A stretch of 64,000 nt of DNA from positions 29,901,404-29,965,403 of the forward strand of contig CM066916.1 of the NCBI GenBank assembly GCA_033964015.1, written 5' to 3'. The position numbers were made by a program, and so were the translations under genes. Positions 50,101 through 55,112 of the stretch are shown here, piece after piece. The notes under the pieces were generated by a model that was given only the letters and a program-made list of their open reading frames with translations, searched no databases and was not told the DNA's origin. Origin of the DNA: Scolanthus callimorphus. Taxonomy: Eukaryota; Cnidaria; Anthozoa; Actiniaria; Edwardsiidae. How positions within the stretch are numbered: position 1 is the stretch's first letter; each line of letters begins with the position of its first letter.

Positions 50101-53100
50101 AACTGTGGTTATTTTGTTTACAGGATCAATCTTCAGAAAAACGTTCAGCAGTTTAGCTACTGGGCTGATAAGTTCGAGATGCTTCCCATGTACTTCATGT
50201 GTTTTTACGGATCACAGAATATTAGTAGCGTGATCGAGGTAAGCCCACCCACCGATCATTATGTGTTTAGTCTTGTCTTCATGTTGATAAAAGCAGCAGG
50301 GATGGTACTCGCCAGCTCTTTCCCTTGGTTGCATGAAATTCTCAACGCTGCTGTCTAGTAAACCCGTTTGACTGGTTTTGGCCATCAACCAATCACAAGT
50401 CATTCAGACTTGCGTAACGCAAAGTGAGTCACACATTTTCTGTATTTTGTCACGATAAGTAGAGTTGCATATAGATAACTAATTAGACATTTTAGTGTAC
50501 AATATCGCAGGAACATTTTTCTCGTCTTTGTAAATACTCCAGACTCGAAAACATATCCAGCGATGTTGTACGCTAAAATGTCCAATAAGATATATACATT
50601 ATTCATGGAATCGTATGATATCCCTTTTTTGTTGAAATTGAGGACGAGATATCATACGATTCAAGTCACTATATTCAAAGTCTCCAGTCGGTAGATTCCA
50701 ATTCTTACGCGCGCGTTGATTGGCTAAAAACGAGCGAGATTTAACGTGGAATTTCAATGGTTGAAAGCTGAATTCGACAAAAACACCCGCGCGCAAAGAA
50801 AGCTCGAATTATTTTACTAAAATAATATCAAATCTTTGCTATGAGATTCAAGAAAAATTCATCACTGGACTCGTGAATTCCACGTTAAATTTCACTTGTA
50901 AAACGATATCGCACTTGTCGCAAATTTACGGCGGGGAATGCATTCATCATGTGATGAGTTTATCTATATAAGTTGGCAGCAGAAAATTTTCCGTGCGCTT
51001 TTCGCGTCTTACTACCACACCAGCCGATGATTAAGGGTTTCTCGTCGTGCGACGAAGAATCGGTTAGTGTACGATGCGTCTCGGGATGTGAGGCTCATCG
51101 TCGGTTGAGGTGATTCGTCACTTCTACTGCATTCCACACCTTTATTAAGACAGGGTTCGTACGCGTTCCGGAAATCCTGGAATATCCTGGATTTTTATTT
51201 CCTTCCTGGAAAGTCCTTGAAAGTCCTGGAACTTTAAGGAAAATCCTGGAAACTCCTGGAAAAATGTTTCAGCTCAAATGTGGTTGAATCAGTCAGTTTC
51301 GTGAATTTGATTTTGGGCTGTAAATTATGACATCCTCCAGACTTATCATGTTTCTTGGGGGGAGGGGGCATTTCTACCCAATAAAAACTCCTGGAAAAAT
51401 AACTAAAGACTTCCTGGAAAATCCTGGATTTTTGTCATCCAGAAAGCGTACTAACCCTGTTAAGAGGAGACAGTATAAACTTAGGTCCTATCTCATCAAA
51501 GGATAAGCGGAGTGTAAATATTATTTTCCTGTTTTGCCTCCAGACGATGGCGCACGCCGCGTACGTGTATGACATCCACCACATCATCATAGATAACTTG
51601 CAATTCATGACGTCGAACATCAGGTGCGTGAATTTGTCAACATAGCTACTACCATCATCGTCCAACATCGGTCCTGGCGCATTTCCTTTCGCGTGTTTTG
51701 TGTGCCGCGATTCACAAAACGCGAAAAGAAAGGCGCTGGGAAGGAGTTTGATCATCGTCATTATAATCATCATCGTCATCATTAAAGGGGTTGTGTCACG
51801 GTTGTTTCAACAAAATTTTATAAAATAAGACCAGTGATTTACATAATAAACATCTCAGAATCCTACATTATACTATTATTTAGTGTTACAAAGAAAAATG
51901 AACTGAAACTTGCATTGCATAGGCATCATTTTACGTAAGTTTATAGCTTTTCTGTCAAATTTCCAAGTTTGAAAACTGTTCAGCCTGAACAGAAATCAAA
52001 AATGCCATTTCGTAATCCAATTCCATCCGCTCGATAACACACGAAAATACTCCAAATTTGTGCTCATCTAGCAGGTGGAAGGTTATTTAACAAACCTAGA
52101 TGATTATTTCGATTATATGCTCATTTCGTTTGAATTTGACTATAATTTGCCTCAAGAACAAGGGCGACAGGAACAGCAATAAAAGCCGCTACAACAACGA
52201 GAACAACAGCAACAAGAATTGCGACAGCGTTAACGATGACAACGACAGTATAAACAATGAAGCTTTACAGCTAAAATCGCTGCATCGCGACCTGCGTTTT
52301 CAAAACATTAATTTGTTTTCGGCTTTGCTGTTCCGCAGTCAAATCTTATGAGCCAATCAGATTCTTGCCCTGTTTCACCTAGTGCAGTCGCCTGGCTTCC
52401 CGTCGCGACGTTGTCGGGTTTTAGTTCAGAGGGAAGCCAGTTGGCTGCTTGGTCTGCTTGGTCATTTCTGCTTGGTCATTTCCGTTAAAACCGTGGATAA
52501 TCGCGTATCCTTGTTTTCTATTGGTTTCCAGGTCCGAAGACAAATACTCTGTCCATAATAACGCCATCGCTTCCTTCCGTGACTTTGCTTCTACAAAGAA
52601 CGTGCATGTTACGCTTGTGATTCACCCGAGAAAGGTAAAAACACTACTTTACTTTCTTTAGAGCTGCGCCCCTGGGGAACTCTCATATATAGAATTCGGA
52701 GGTGCTCGGGAGGAAAAATGAAATTCACAAAATTGAATGCAGATATGCAGCCGTATTACACGGTTGAAAGCCGTACTACACTACGCGCGCATTGAAATGG
52801 ACGTGGAAGGTTTCGAGTGAATCTTGAAATGAAAAGAATTTTGTTCGCCGTATAATAAGTAACTAAAACATGTTTTTATGTAACACCAAGGAGCTTTTAT
52901 TGTGAATAAAAAGATACCTCCTTCGTAATACTTGCGGACATTTTAATCGTTGCTCAGTGGCGCATTTTTATACGCCCGCAACTCGTAAAATATCCCATGC
53001 GCCCGAATTACATTAAAAACATCTAATGAGACATATGTATATTGAATTTATATACCTTGAGCAATATTTGTATATTGAATTTATATATTCATTGTACTCG

Positions 53101-54461
53101 ACGTAATGTTGAATAAAGATGATATTTCTTAAAATCGATGGCTCATAACAAAACGAAGTGGTAGGTGAATCGCCATATTCTCGTTTCTCGTAGGAGAATG
53201 ACGATGTGGAACTGCAGACGGCCTCGATATTCGGCACGGCGAAGGCAAGTCAAGAGGCAGATAATGTGATGATTCTACAAGACAAGCGAGGAAGGGCAGA
53301 TAAATACCTACAGGTCAGTATCGCTTGATATGTACACAGTCAGTGTAACTAAACATCATAATAGGAATAGGCCTCCCTTATCACGGTTTCCGCCGCCATT
53401 TTGTTGAGTAGGCAAGCCGTGCAAAACTCCACATAAACTCTGCAAACGCGAAGTGAAATCATTGCGAAAACATCAAACATATCGGTAAAATATGAATCGT
53501 AGCATTGAGCAAAGTTTAGAGGTTGTGGCTACTGTATGAATCGAGCAATTGCGTTTTTAATTCTGCATACTAATGCCTGTAAAATCTGTTTGCATCTATG
53601 CGTAAAAAGCCTGTCAAAATACAGGGTAGATGTGGGCAATGTTTACAGTATTTACTGGCCTCATTTTTATACACTAGGAAACAAAACCCTTTCTAGAAAG
53701 AGTAGCTTTGCCTCCGAGCACTTCACTATCTAAATAGATACTACTAGTACTAGTACTCAAGCTAATTTACCTCACTTAGTGCTCTCTCGCGATCCTTAGA
53801 TAACCAAGAACCGCTTCGATGGCGCGGTAGGACGGGTGCCGCTAGATTTGTCAAAGACTCTTTATCCATGTCAGGATTTGGTAAAGTGACGCCGGACGTC
53901 AAAAAGACGCCACATACGAAAAAAAACACGCCATTTAGAACAACGCACGTGAAAGCAGGCATAGACGTCATCAACACAGCGACGCCAGCTCATATTGGTA
54001 AAGCGTCATTCCGAAAGCCGACTCCCCCGGAAAATAAATCATTTGATAACGACCAACCGGGGGGTGCACAGGACGTAATTGACTCTTCTCTAGCAGTGCC
54101 ACCTCCCCCTGAAATTACCTCAAGCTCATTAACATCTCAGGGGGGAGCAGATGCAAGTAATGAACTGAGACAGAAGAATGATAAAACCAGTAAAGGGAAA
54201 CTTAGTTCTGTTTCGCCCTCCCGGACACCTAAAATGTATCGTTCCTTTCAAGGACGAATTGTTTCTCAGGTCAGTAAAGCTCTTGCTGCGAGTGGCAAAG
54301 GCAGCGATGGAGGGAAGAGTGGTTTGAATCAGGGGGAGGCACCTTCACCGGCGAAGGTACAAAGCTCTACTTGGAGTAATGCGATCTCAGGGACCAAACT
54401 TCAAGATAAAGCTACACATAATAGCAAAACATTAAAAACAGAACTCGAAAAAGCGGTATGA
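23649..54461 (+). CDS. TWNK: Twinkle mitochondrial DNA helicase
   Basis: About 17 exons: 23649-24106, 25063-25238, 25833-25883, 26013-26152, 39233-39287, 39462-39563, 39939-40061, 41653-41701, 42372-42443, 47645-47701, 49084-49218, 49455-49528, 50124-50238, 51544-51623, 52532-52634, 53194-53313, 53800 to 53889 or 54461. Twinkle is the hexameric 5'-3' helicase of the mitochondrial replisome, working with POLG and mtSSB in the matrix. Order of domains: N-terminal zinc-ribbon-like region, TOPRIM-like primase-related domain, linker helix, RecA-type helicase. Walker A is GPTGAGKTT (exon 11), Walker B is IIIDNLQF (exon 14), and [15 protein letters not shown] and KNRFDG follow. Every splice from exon 4 to exon 16 agrees in phase except one T-run indel in exon 7. 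Breaks also occur in exons 1, 3 and 17. Intron 4 is 13 kb because of a nested transposon cluster. Confidence 0.9.
24236..24363. repeat. GTAGCCAGG inverted repeat with G-run
   Basis: GACGTAGCCAGGAATTTCTG, a G-run of about 11, and, inverted, CTGAGAAAGG...CCTGGCTACGCCCC. In TWNK intron 1. Related pieces at 22376-22520, 42460-42510 and 46995-47060. Confidence 0.6.
24634..24935. mobile_element. MITE family D, copy 1 (right end degraded)
   Basis: Begins CAGGGTTCATACGCGTCCTGG and shares TCCTTCCTGGAAAGTCCTTG and AAATGTGGTTGAATCAG with the complete copy at 51151-51459. In TWNK intron 1. Confidence 0.7.
25063..25238 (+). CDS. TWNK: TWNK exon 2
   Basis: TTTTTGCAG acceptor; reads [20 protein letters not shown] to LLLNFPS and ends in phase 2 before GTAGGG. 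Its second half ([12 protein letters not shown]) resembles the segment between the zinc-like region and the TOPRIM domain of Twinkle. Confidence 0.75.
25492..25740 (-). mobile_element. tRNA-derived SINE, antisense in TWNK intron 2
   Basis: Read on the minus strand it begins AGGCAGGGTGGCCGAGTGGTC. It has a Pol III A box TGGCCGAGTGG (25718-25728) and a B box AGTTCGAGACC (25675-25685), about 32 bases apart as in a tRNA gene. After a body of about 170 bases it ends AAACTCGAAT... and TTTGTATATGTATA. A 3'-end fragment of the same family is at 49690-49795. The tRNA part is too degenerate at the acceptor end to be a working tRNA gene. Confidence 0.7.
25833..25883 (+). CDS. TWNK: TWNK exon 3 (small, frame-broken)
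   Basis: TTCTTCAG acceptor and GTTAGT donor. LSDNMLDK and, in another frame, KVHLIRHQ fit the Twinkle segment just before the FPW motif. Its length does not fit the flanking phases, so two small indels must be assumed. Confidence 0.45.
26013..26152 (+). CDS. TWNK: TWNK exon 4
   Basis: Acceptor GTTTTCAG. Contains [20 protein letters not shown], the FPW...RGIKLL signature at the start of the primase-related domain. Ends CCAAG in phase 2; the next exon is 13 kb away, beyond the nested transposons. Confidence 0.85.
26533..26618. repeat. Long near-perfect hairpin in TWNK intron 4
   Basis: CTTGTCCAATTAAGAAAAAA, GGATGATTCCTCTGAACTCC, a short loop, then the reverse complement. Arms of about 40 bases; flanking copies of AATTGGACAG at 26450-26475 suggest a larger TCCAATT-rich MITE. 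Confidence 0.7.
26720..26937 (+). repeat. Ngaro left repeat A1
   Basis: Begins GTGAATATTAATAACACAG and ends TTTGCTCAAAAATTTT. No mismatch seen against A2 at 38457-38674. Confidence 0.9.
27010..27285 (-). repeat. Gypsy 3' LTR
   Basis: Downstream LTR relative to the element's transcription. Contains GACTGTATCA on the minus strand about 50 bases from the inner end of U5, complementary to the primer-binding site. Confidence 0.9.
27345..28058 (-). CDS. Gypsy integrase C-terminal tail
   Basis: 237-codon frame; contains [20 protein letters not shown] and the GPF-like [11 protein letters not shown] region, then a Pro-rich tail ending in a stop just inside the LTR. No chromodomain recognised. Confidence 0.7.
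   Translation of the reverse strand: MQPIASPDHLRRPLRDTLSFVNRLEKYSNPHIRPIWRQAWAAKEEALRTRITRTTESLKAHSRPLRPLYISEKVFLQNQQGPHPNKWDRSGVVVESPGNDQYRIKVDGSGRVTLRNRRFLRAYTPATPCIQREQPVALGQLADPIDQNLQPQPTPQPSSHTPQTTEGAPVDPISDYAGGPTETCTPARLLHGEDTNPRNPGPPPALTPSSQPIPAGRPLRVTRPPKRYEPESGRWIH
27776..28549 (-). CDS. Gypsy integrase catalytic core
   Basis: DDE residues visible in [27 protein letters not shown] and [15 protein letters not shown]. Inserts the DNA copy and makes the 5-bp duplication. Confidence 0.85.
   Translation of the reverse strand: MRRLQQKCAITSSPPPIPTTPPSTPFEAVFADFFDYKGHHYLVVGDRLSGWVEVLSSPAGTNLAGSAGLIRHLRSFFATFGVPEEISSDGGPEFIANSTEGFLRIWDVKHRVSSVSFPQSNGRAEVAVKTAKRLLMSNTGPTGSLDQDRFLRAILQLRNTPDPDCNLSPAQIIFDAPSGTPLALSTASRSTPTLTSDQSGVKHGQQKRKLSEHVLLALPSPSKHTHDHSAPCTSVRKSSYKTSKGLTQTSGTDRAWW
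28423..29046 (-). CDS. Gypsy integrase N-terminal zinc domain
   Basis: [20 protein letters not shown] followed by CADC gives the H-H-C-C zinc finger of retroviral-type integrases. The frame overlaps both neighbours, so a one-base shift separates it from each. Confidence 0.8.
   Translation of the reverse strand: MALRDPPPPREEQPRRRRNLKTPVPVKNGNNNPLEPPNLADMAEIALMTTIRDNAQELGVISWTLLAKETAADASLGHLLQLIEKGGPLDSDDPALANLGPICKSIYQEEGVLLYQDRVVIPSSLRQQILQSLHAAHQGTSTMEQRARAIVYWPGMSKDIRETREKCADCNRNAPSQAAHPPFPPRHRPRHSKQCSPTSSITKATIT
28911..30152 (-). CDS. Gypsy reverse transcriptase-RNase H
   Basis: 413 codons. Motifs: [12 protein letters not shown], the APQGF box, and a catalytic box CVDD in place of the usual YVDD/YIDD. 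RNase H shows [17 protein letters not shown] and ITDHKPL. A short Cys-rich stretch ([12 protein letters not shown]) lies inside RNase H. Confidence 0.85.
   Translation of the reverse strand: MVITRKHDGSPRRTVDLSPLNKFCQRETFAMESPFHLARRIPKDTWKTVTDAWNGYHSVPLRVSDRPLTTFITPFGRWRYTRAPQGFLSSGDGYNRRFDAVLAEFERKERCVDDTVHYDSDLEQHWWRTIDFLTRVGQAGIVLNPDKFQFASRNVDFAGFRVSDDTIEPLPKYLDAIRDFPSPTSTTDIRSWFGLVNQVSNYAQLRDFMAPFKPFLSPRCKFSWSTELEEAFQASKEAIVEAIRQGVEIFDIHKRTCLRPDWSKRGIGYFLLQQHCSCPSGIPDCCSGGWRITLAGSRFLSPAETRYAAIEGEALAVAWGLEQTRYFTQGCDNLVIITDHKPLVKIFGDRTLDEITNSRLFRLKQRTLPWRFEIHHLPGKSNHAADATSRHPSQSRMEITTPSSRQTSLTWPR
30146..31264 (-). CDS. Gypsy zinc motif, protease, start of pol
   Basis: 372 codons overlapping gag by about 200 bases in another frame. 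The aspartic protease active site is [10 protein letters not shown]. The overlap with gag could be a natural frameshift site. The end overlaps the reverse-transcriptase frame by only seven bases. Confidence 0.75.
   Translation of the reverse strand: MFTEGARGWNKKPHQLCIQCYRADRRSKRPQRPPQAPAVHATESEPIAQISSLQSEATAPPLNTHATLAKRAVRLDHHIFSKGEWKRARLRDHPRVPITISLAQQNRSRGDTNDTTSDIHATVSAVADTGAQSDLWSLSDFLACGFSQDELHPINLSLSAANHLPISIAGAFFAKLSTKSPGKPTTSCFSMVYVSSSVKDMYLSYDSLLNLGLLPRCFPSPGDVIDTQRRRHHPGEQINPAPTSPTTNATRVINDGCTAPATSHDITCSCPQREAAPPRPPVLPFPCTPDNNDKMKAWLLDRYGSSTFNTCPHRALPSMEGPPIEIHIDPTATPRPVTHQPTYHSTGSRRYTKTSSAMKPHTANPPHGVTEW
31060..32091 (-). CDS. Gypsy gag
   Basis: 343 codons from ATG at 32091. N-terminus carries a C2H2-like pattern (CSVPDCTF ... 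HDLAH). The middle has the capsid-type [19 protein letters not shown] and [16 protein letters not shown] stretches. Downstream, in the next frame, [11 protein letters not shown] and LCIQCYR form a C4 zinc motif instead of the usual CCHC knuckle. Gag packages the element RNA. Confidence 0.78.
   Translation of the reverse strand: MVVVACSVPDCTFQTDDVTEPLAIALLTNHDLAHRNPTPAVTAHAPINTAPRGPKLERPQVDVGVTVEEWNVFTRRWEVFRSGSGIDEASAPFQLFQCAGTELGDSLLKTNPNATTETLPQLLKAMRSLAVIPVATCVLRTDLLQLRQERDESFRSYSAKVRGKAETCAYSTKCSCGLSVDYTDHIIRDVILNGLYDSDIRREVLGLEGILEKPINTIIALVENKEMARNALPSSSLSAVSSFKNRRHRHRTPLQSPPKRNRRKRRDAPAAPNHSSCLLKGQEDGTKSRTSCAFSATERTVALNDHNARPRPQRSTPQNPSPSLRYHRFRARQQHPPSTHMPP
32103..32112 (-). promoter_or_regulatory. 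Gypsy primer-binding site, self-complementary to LTR
   Basis: On the minus strand TGATACAGTC directly follows the LTR end. It is the exact reverse complement of GACTGTATCA inside the LTR (plus-strand position 32164-32173). This is the arrangement of self-primed elements of the Tf1/sushi type, where the RNA 5' end folds back and primes. It does not resemble a usual initiator-tRNA site. Confidence 0.6.
32113..32388 (-). repeat. Gypsy 5' LTR
   Basis: Promoter LTR for the minus-strand genes. Ends CTTCA next to the AAAAG duplication. Holds CAAGATGGCCGACC, a YY1-like site, in the opposite orientation to transcription. Confidence 0.9.
32389..33582 (+). pseudogene. Ngaro ORF1 (gag-like), split by Gypsy
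   Basis: The 5' part lies at about 26940-27009, the rest from 32394 after the Gypsy insertion. The right part is one frame of almost 400 codons. It has a Glu/Gln/Leu-rich coiled coil near the start (for example [20 protein letters not shown]). A CCCH zinc finger, C-x7-C-x4-C-x3-H ([18 protein letters not shown]), is near the C-terminus at about 33433-33486. It probably forms the nucleic-acid-binding particle protein of the element. Confidence 0.75.
33590..35208 (+). pseudogene. Ngaro reverse transcriptase-RNase H, frame-broken
   Basis: Three overlapping frames, 33676-34200, 34080-34667 and 34615-35208. Reverse transcriptase motifs: [25 protein letters not shown] and the catalytic YLDD at about 34236. 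RNase [35 protein letters not shown]. The frame breaks are at T-runs near 34125 and 34620. This copies the element RNA and removes the template strand. Confidence 0.82.
35620..37733. mobile_element. Foldback element with minisatellite arms
   Basis: 2114 bp. Outer ends GGCTTACACTAAAATGCGAAAC and its exact inverse. A perfect 9-bp target duplication, TCTTTCTGG, is at 35611-35619 and 37734-37742. Arms 35620-35993 and 37324-37733 are inverse copies. They start with (CGAAA)n, then a 33-bp unit made of AAAGATTGATAAAATGCG and AATTGATAAAATGCG. The left arm has three units, the right four. A third array of about 4.5 units lies in the centre. No transposase is seen. Nine-base duplications and long arms suggest a non-autonomous MULE/foldback element. 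Open frames here are by-products of the repeats. Confidence 0.88.
36780..36945. repeat. Central 33-bp minisatellite of the foldback element
   Basis: About 4.5 units of CGCATTTTATCAATCTTT plus CGCATTTTATCAATT in the orientation of the right arm. Flanked on the left by GACGCATTCTATCAATC, a diverged unit. Confidence 0.85.
38344..38885 (+). repeat. Ngaro right end B1-A2-B2
   Basis: B1 and B2 begin TTGGGAACTTTTCGATACC and end GTGTGACTGGTTTAG. Each contains AATGAATAAAGACTG, a likely poly(A) signal. A2 starts immediately after B1. A 98-bp spacer (38675-38772) separates A2 from B2. Confidence 0.9.
39233..39287 (+). CDS. TWNK: TWNK exon 5
   Basis: [19 protein letters not shown], the GLFG motif of Twinkle; phase 2 in, phase 0 out (GAG before GTTTGT). 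Confidence 0.85.
39462..39563 (+). CDS. TWNK: TWNK exon 6
   Basis: 34 codons: [20 protein letters not shown] then [13 protein letters not shown]. This is the TOPRIM-like strand with the acidic residue (E in NEFDA). Confidence 0.88.
39939..40061 (+). CDS. TWNK: TWNK exon 7 (one extra T)
   Basis: [20 protein letters not shown] then SRQAANQF. The expected [13 protein letters not shown] follows one base out of frame, after a T-run at 40020-40024. Removing one T would restore both frame and donor phase. Confidence 0.82.
40296..41075 (+). mobile_element. CR1/L2-like LINE, 3' part
   Basis: C-terminal end of a non-LTR reverse transcriptase: [20 protein letters not shown], then [20 protein letters not shown] and [10 protein letters not shown]. 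Frame breaks and a stop (about 40551) make it non-functional. It ends near AATAAAGTAGATGAATGAAA. In TWNK intron 7. Confidence 0.78.
41236..41572 (+). mobile_element. Second LINE 3' end with (TTA)n tail
   Basis: Short frame [20 protein letters not shown]...LRRPSSQR...CKKSFLDRL resembles the last residues of CR1/L2 polymerases. It is followed by a stop and a TTATTATTA tail, with a TATTAT microsatellite. In TWNK intron 7. Confidence 0.6.
41653..41701 (+). CDS. TWNK: TWNK exon 8
   Basis: [17 protein letters not shown]; phase 2 to phase 0. Matches the RPG...P-LEALN region before the linker. Confidence 0.85.
42372..42443 (+). CDS. TWNK: TWNK exon 9
   Basis: 24 codons [24 protein letters not shown], between TCTACAG and GTGAGC. 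Linker region that in the family drives hexamer assembly. Confidence 0.83.
42460..42756. repeat. G-run repeat and GCCACCATCTTGGATTTG duplication
   Basis: GGAATTTCAGAGG with a G-run of about 14. Then AAGAAACCAGAGTTTGCTTT-CGCGTGGCCGCCATCTTGG appears at 42598-42640 and again at 42706-42745. The direct repeat is about 45 bases. In TWNK intron 9. Confidence 0.6.
42757..43030. mobile_element. MITE family B, copy 3
   Basis: CGGTTTTCACATGACTGTCG and its inverse at the right end; the longest copy (about 274 bp). In TWNK intron 9. Confidence 0.8.
43031..44079. other. Intron 9 of TWNK, weak local repeat
   Basis: TTTGAACT(T/C)TG-TTTTCTTCGGAGC-ACAAAACCTTAAGCCCC occurs at 43224-43266 and 43738-43782. This is a diverged direct duplication. 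GGTATTTGCCAAAT/GGTATTTCCGATG repeats are nearby. No exon recognised. Confidence 0.45.
44080..44176. repeat. (CAA)n microsatellite
   Basis: About 30 CAA units with three AAATA interruptions. Confidence 0.9.
44228..44350. repeat. 16-bp minisatellite, about 7.7 copies
   Basis: Unit GTAAACAACTGTAACA, nearly perfect, starting right after the CAA tract. In TWNK intron 9. Confidence 0.9.
44690..45222. mobile_element. Near-palindromic element with ~245-bp arms
   Basis: Left arm starts AGGGTTTTCATCCAAGTTTCC and the right arm ends with its exact inverse. Arms 44690-44936 and 44980-45222 match with a few substitutions and leave a loop of about 43 bases. Non-coding MITE or snapback element in TWNK intron 9. 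Confidence 0.82.
45905..46266. mobile_element. MITE with GTCCACACTAACGCG ends
   Basis: GTCCACACTAACGCGTTTTC at the left, its inverse at the right. CGAATCCGTATAAGTTTGAAAAC recurs inside in both orientations. In TWNK intron 9. Confidence 0.8.
46990..47240. repeat. G-run repeat in TWNK intron 9
   Basis: CCCAGTGGCGGATCCAGGATTG followed by a G-run of about 24 (47026-47049), and later a G-run with CCCTGGATCCGCGCCTGCC. The two ends form an inverted repeat. Open frames on the opposite strand reflect the C-run (poly-Pro). Confidence 0.6.
47330..47515. repeat. Dispersed repeat, copy 2
   Basis: CAGCTATAAGCGCGCGCATTC, ACAACTACCAGAATGCAGCG and GCTGGAATCGTCCATTATGG; same order as at 6070-6290. Confidence 0.5.
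47645..47701 (+). CDS. TWNK: TWNK exon 10
   Basis: 19 codons [19 protein letters not shown] between TTTTCAG and GTATGC; linker helix leading to the helicase domain. Confidence 0.83.
47728..47942. mobile_element. MITE with TCTCGTACCCAGAGC ends
   Basis: CGTACCCAGAGCCCGTCATC plus TTTTGGCCAGCGGCAA at the left; exact inverse at the right. It starts 27 bases after TWNK exon 10, in intron 10. Confidence 0.8.
48590..49015. repeat. CCCAGAGC-type repeats with 31-bp tandem copy
   Basis: TTCTCGTACCCAGAGC and GGTTCGAAAATGC, then CTCTTACCCAGAGCTCCCC and GGCTTCGAGAATGC, mark two elements of one family. GGCTCTGGTGGCGACCATTT-GAGAGCCATCGC is duplicated in tandem at 48613-48680. In TWNK intron 10. Confidence 0.6.
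49084..49218 (+). CDS. TWNK: TWNK exon 11, Walker A
   Basis: 45 codons, starting [20 protein letters not shown] and including the ATP-binding loop GPTGAGKTT. Phase 0 at both ends. Confidence 0.95.
49455..49528 (+). CDS. TWNK: TWNK exon 12
   Basis: [25 protein letters not shown]; contains the catalytic-glutamate helicase motif WGSFEI. Phase 2 out before GTAAGC. Confidence 0.93.
49690..49795 (-). mobile_element. SINE 3' fragment with (CATA)n tail
   Basis: TACATACATACATATCTTTA then TTAAACTCGAATTTTGGAGT. It matches the 3' part of the SINE at 25492-25740. In TWNK intron 12. Confidence 0.5.
49819..49922. repeat. Inverted repeat around CCAAGATGGCG
   Basis: CGGTCCGTTCGCTAATCGGA plus CGCCATCTTGGAAT is mirrored by ATTCCAAGATGGCG and TCCGATCAACGAACGGACCG. 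In TWNK intron 12. Confidence 0.75.
50124..50238 (+). CDS. TWNK: TWNK exon 13
   Basis: [20 protein letters not shown] then [18 protein letters not shown]. Matches the DxWADRFExLPLYFM region of Twinkle. Confidence 0.93.
50606..50664. repeat. Hairpin in TWNK intron 13
   Basis: GAATCGTATGATATC on the left and GATATCATACGATTC on the right, 15-base perfect arms around AT-rich sequence. Confidence 0.75.
51151..51459. mobile_element. MITE family D, complete copy
   Basis: CAGGGTTCGTACGCG at the left and GCGTACTAACCCTG at the right; TCCTGGAAA repeats inside. The flanks TTAAGA on both sides are a likely 6-bp target duplication. In TWNK intron 13, 85 bases before exon 14. Confidence 0.8.
51544..51623 (+). 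CDS. TWNK: TWNK exon 14, Walker B
   Basis: [20 protein letters not shown] and FMTSNI; the hydrophobic strand ending in D is Walker B. Confidence 0.93.
52325..52445. repeat. MITE family A core fragment
   Basis: TGAGCCAATCAGATTCTTGCC, TTTCACCTAGTGCAGTCG, TCGCGACG; lacks the family's outer ends. In TWNK intron 14. Confidence 0.6.
52532..52634 (+). CDS. TWNK: TWNK exon 15
   Basis: Reads [20 protein letters not shown] then [11 protein letters not shown], helicase motif H3. Phase 2 in, phase 0 out. Confidence 0.93.
53194..53313 (+). CDS. TWNK: TWNK exon 16
   Basis: 40 codons: [20 protein letters not shown] then [12 protein letters not shown], the DNA-binding loop and ASQEADNV signature; ends at GTCAGT in phase 0. 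Confidence 0.93.
53800..54461 (+). CDS. TWNK: TWNK last exon with overlapping long tail frame
   Basis: From CCTTAG the phase-correct frame gives [19 protein letters not shown] and stops at 53887-53889. The minus-one frame is open across the whole exon up to 54461. At the family's KNSLTF position it reads [12 protein letters not shown], followed by a tail of about 190 residues rich in Ser, Pro, Lys and Gly. A single missing base in TCAAAGAC (about 53851) would connect the two. The alternative is a true short C-terminus with an unused frame, or ribosomal frameshifting; I see no classic slippery heptamer. Confidence 0.7.
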
Positions 54462-54599
54462 ATCAAGTTAAAATACCTCGACCGTGACTTGTGTATGTAG
54501 TTTTAAAGTATTTTAAAATTAAACTCGGCCGTTTACAAGTAATTATTGTGCACTGTTTGGACCTTTTTAACAAATCCGGCAATCACCTGAACTCGCGTG
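54462..54599. other. TWNK 3' flank
   Basis: No clear AATAAA close to either possible stop. The nearest (54844) lies inside a repeat. Confidence 0.35.
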
Positions 54600-54895
54600 A
54601 ACCTGGGGCCCGTTTCTCGAGCACCCTTTATACAGAATAGATATCTTTACCTTGGGCGTAATGTTTTCCCATTTCAGATCACGTGGCATTCCCATGAGTA
54701 TTCCTTGTTTTTTCTGCCACGCACTGAAATATATATGAATAAGGAAGGAACCCAAACAAAAAAAGATTATTCAAATGAATGCCATGTGATCTGAAATGGG
54801 ACAGTCATGCATTTCAGCCTTAGATGGCTGCCTTATGATTTGAAATAAAGCTATCTATCTATCTCAACATTACGCCCAATGTATAAAGAGGTTAT
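54600..54895. mobile_element. Inverted repeat enclosing a short LINE/SINE tail
   Basis: CTTTATACAGAATAG, TTGGGCGTAATGTT and CCCATTTCAGATCACGTGGC are mirrored by GCCATGTGATCTGAAATGGG, AACATTACGCCCAA and TGTATAAAG. Near the right arm AATAAAGCTATCTATCTATC looks like a retroelement tail. Confidence 0.6.
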
Positions 54896-55112
54896 TACGT
54901 TCGTTTTTCCGGGCGCCCGTAAAACTCGGCTGAAAAACAATGGAAAGTGTTCAGTGAGACGTTGATATCCCAAGTTTTTTCGTGTGATTTTTCGTCGACT
55001 TATTCAAAACCGTTAACCACGAACATGAAGTTCTAGATCTTTTATATCAGCAGAGTAGAAATGAAAAAAAAACGGTAAAGATTAATCTATTAAAATTGAA
55101 CAAACTTTTCAG

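Noticed and set aside
53868..54461. Independent gene starting at 53868
   Set aside because: The frame is open upstream of this ATG and continues the Twinkle C-terminal pattern, so a tail of TWNK is the simpler reading.
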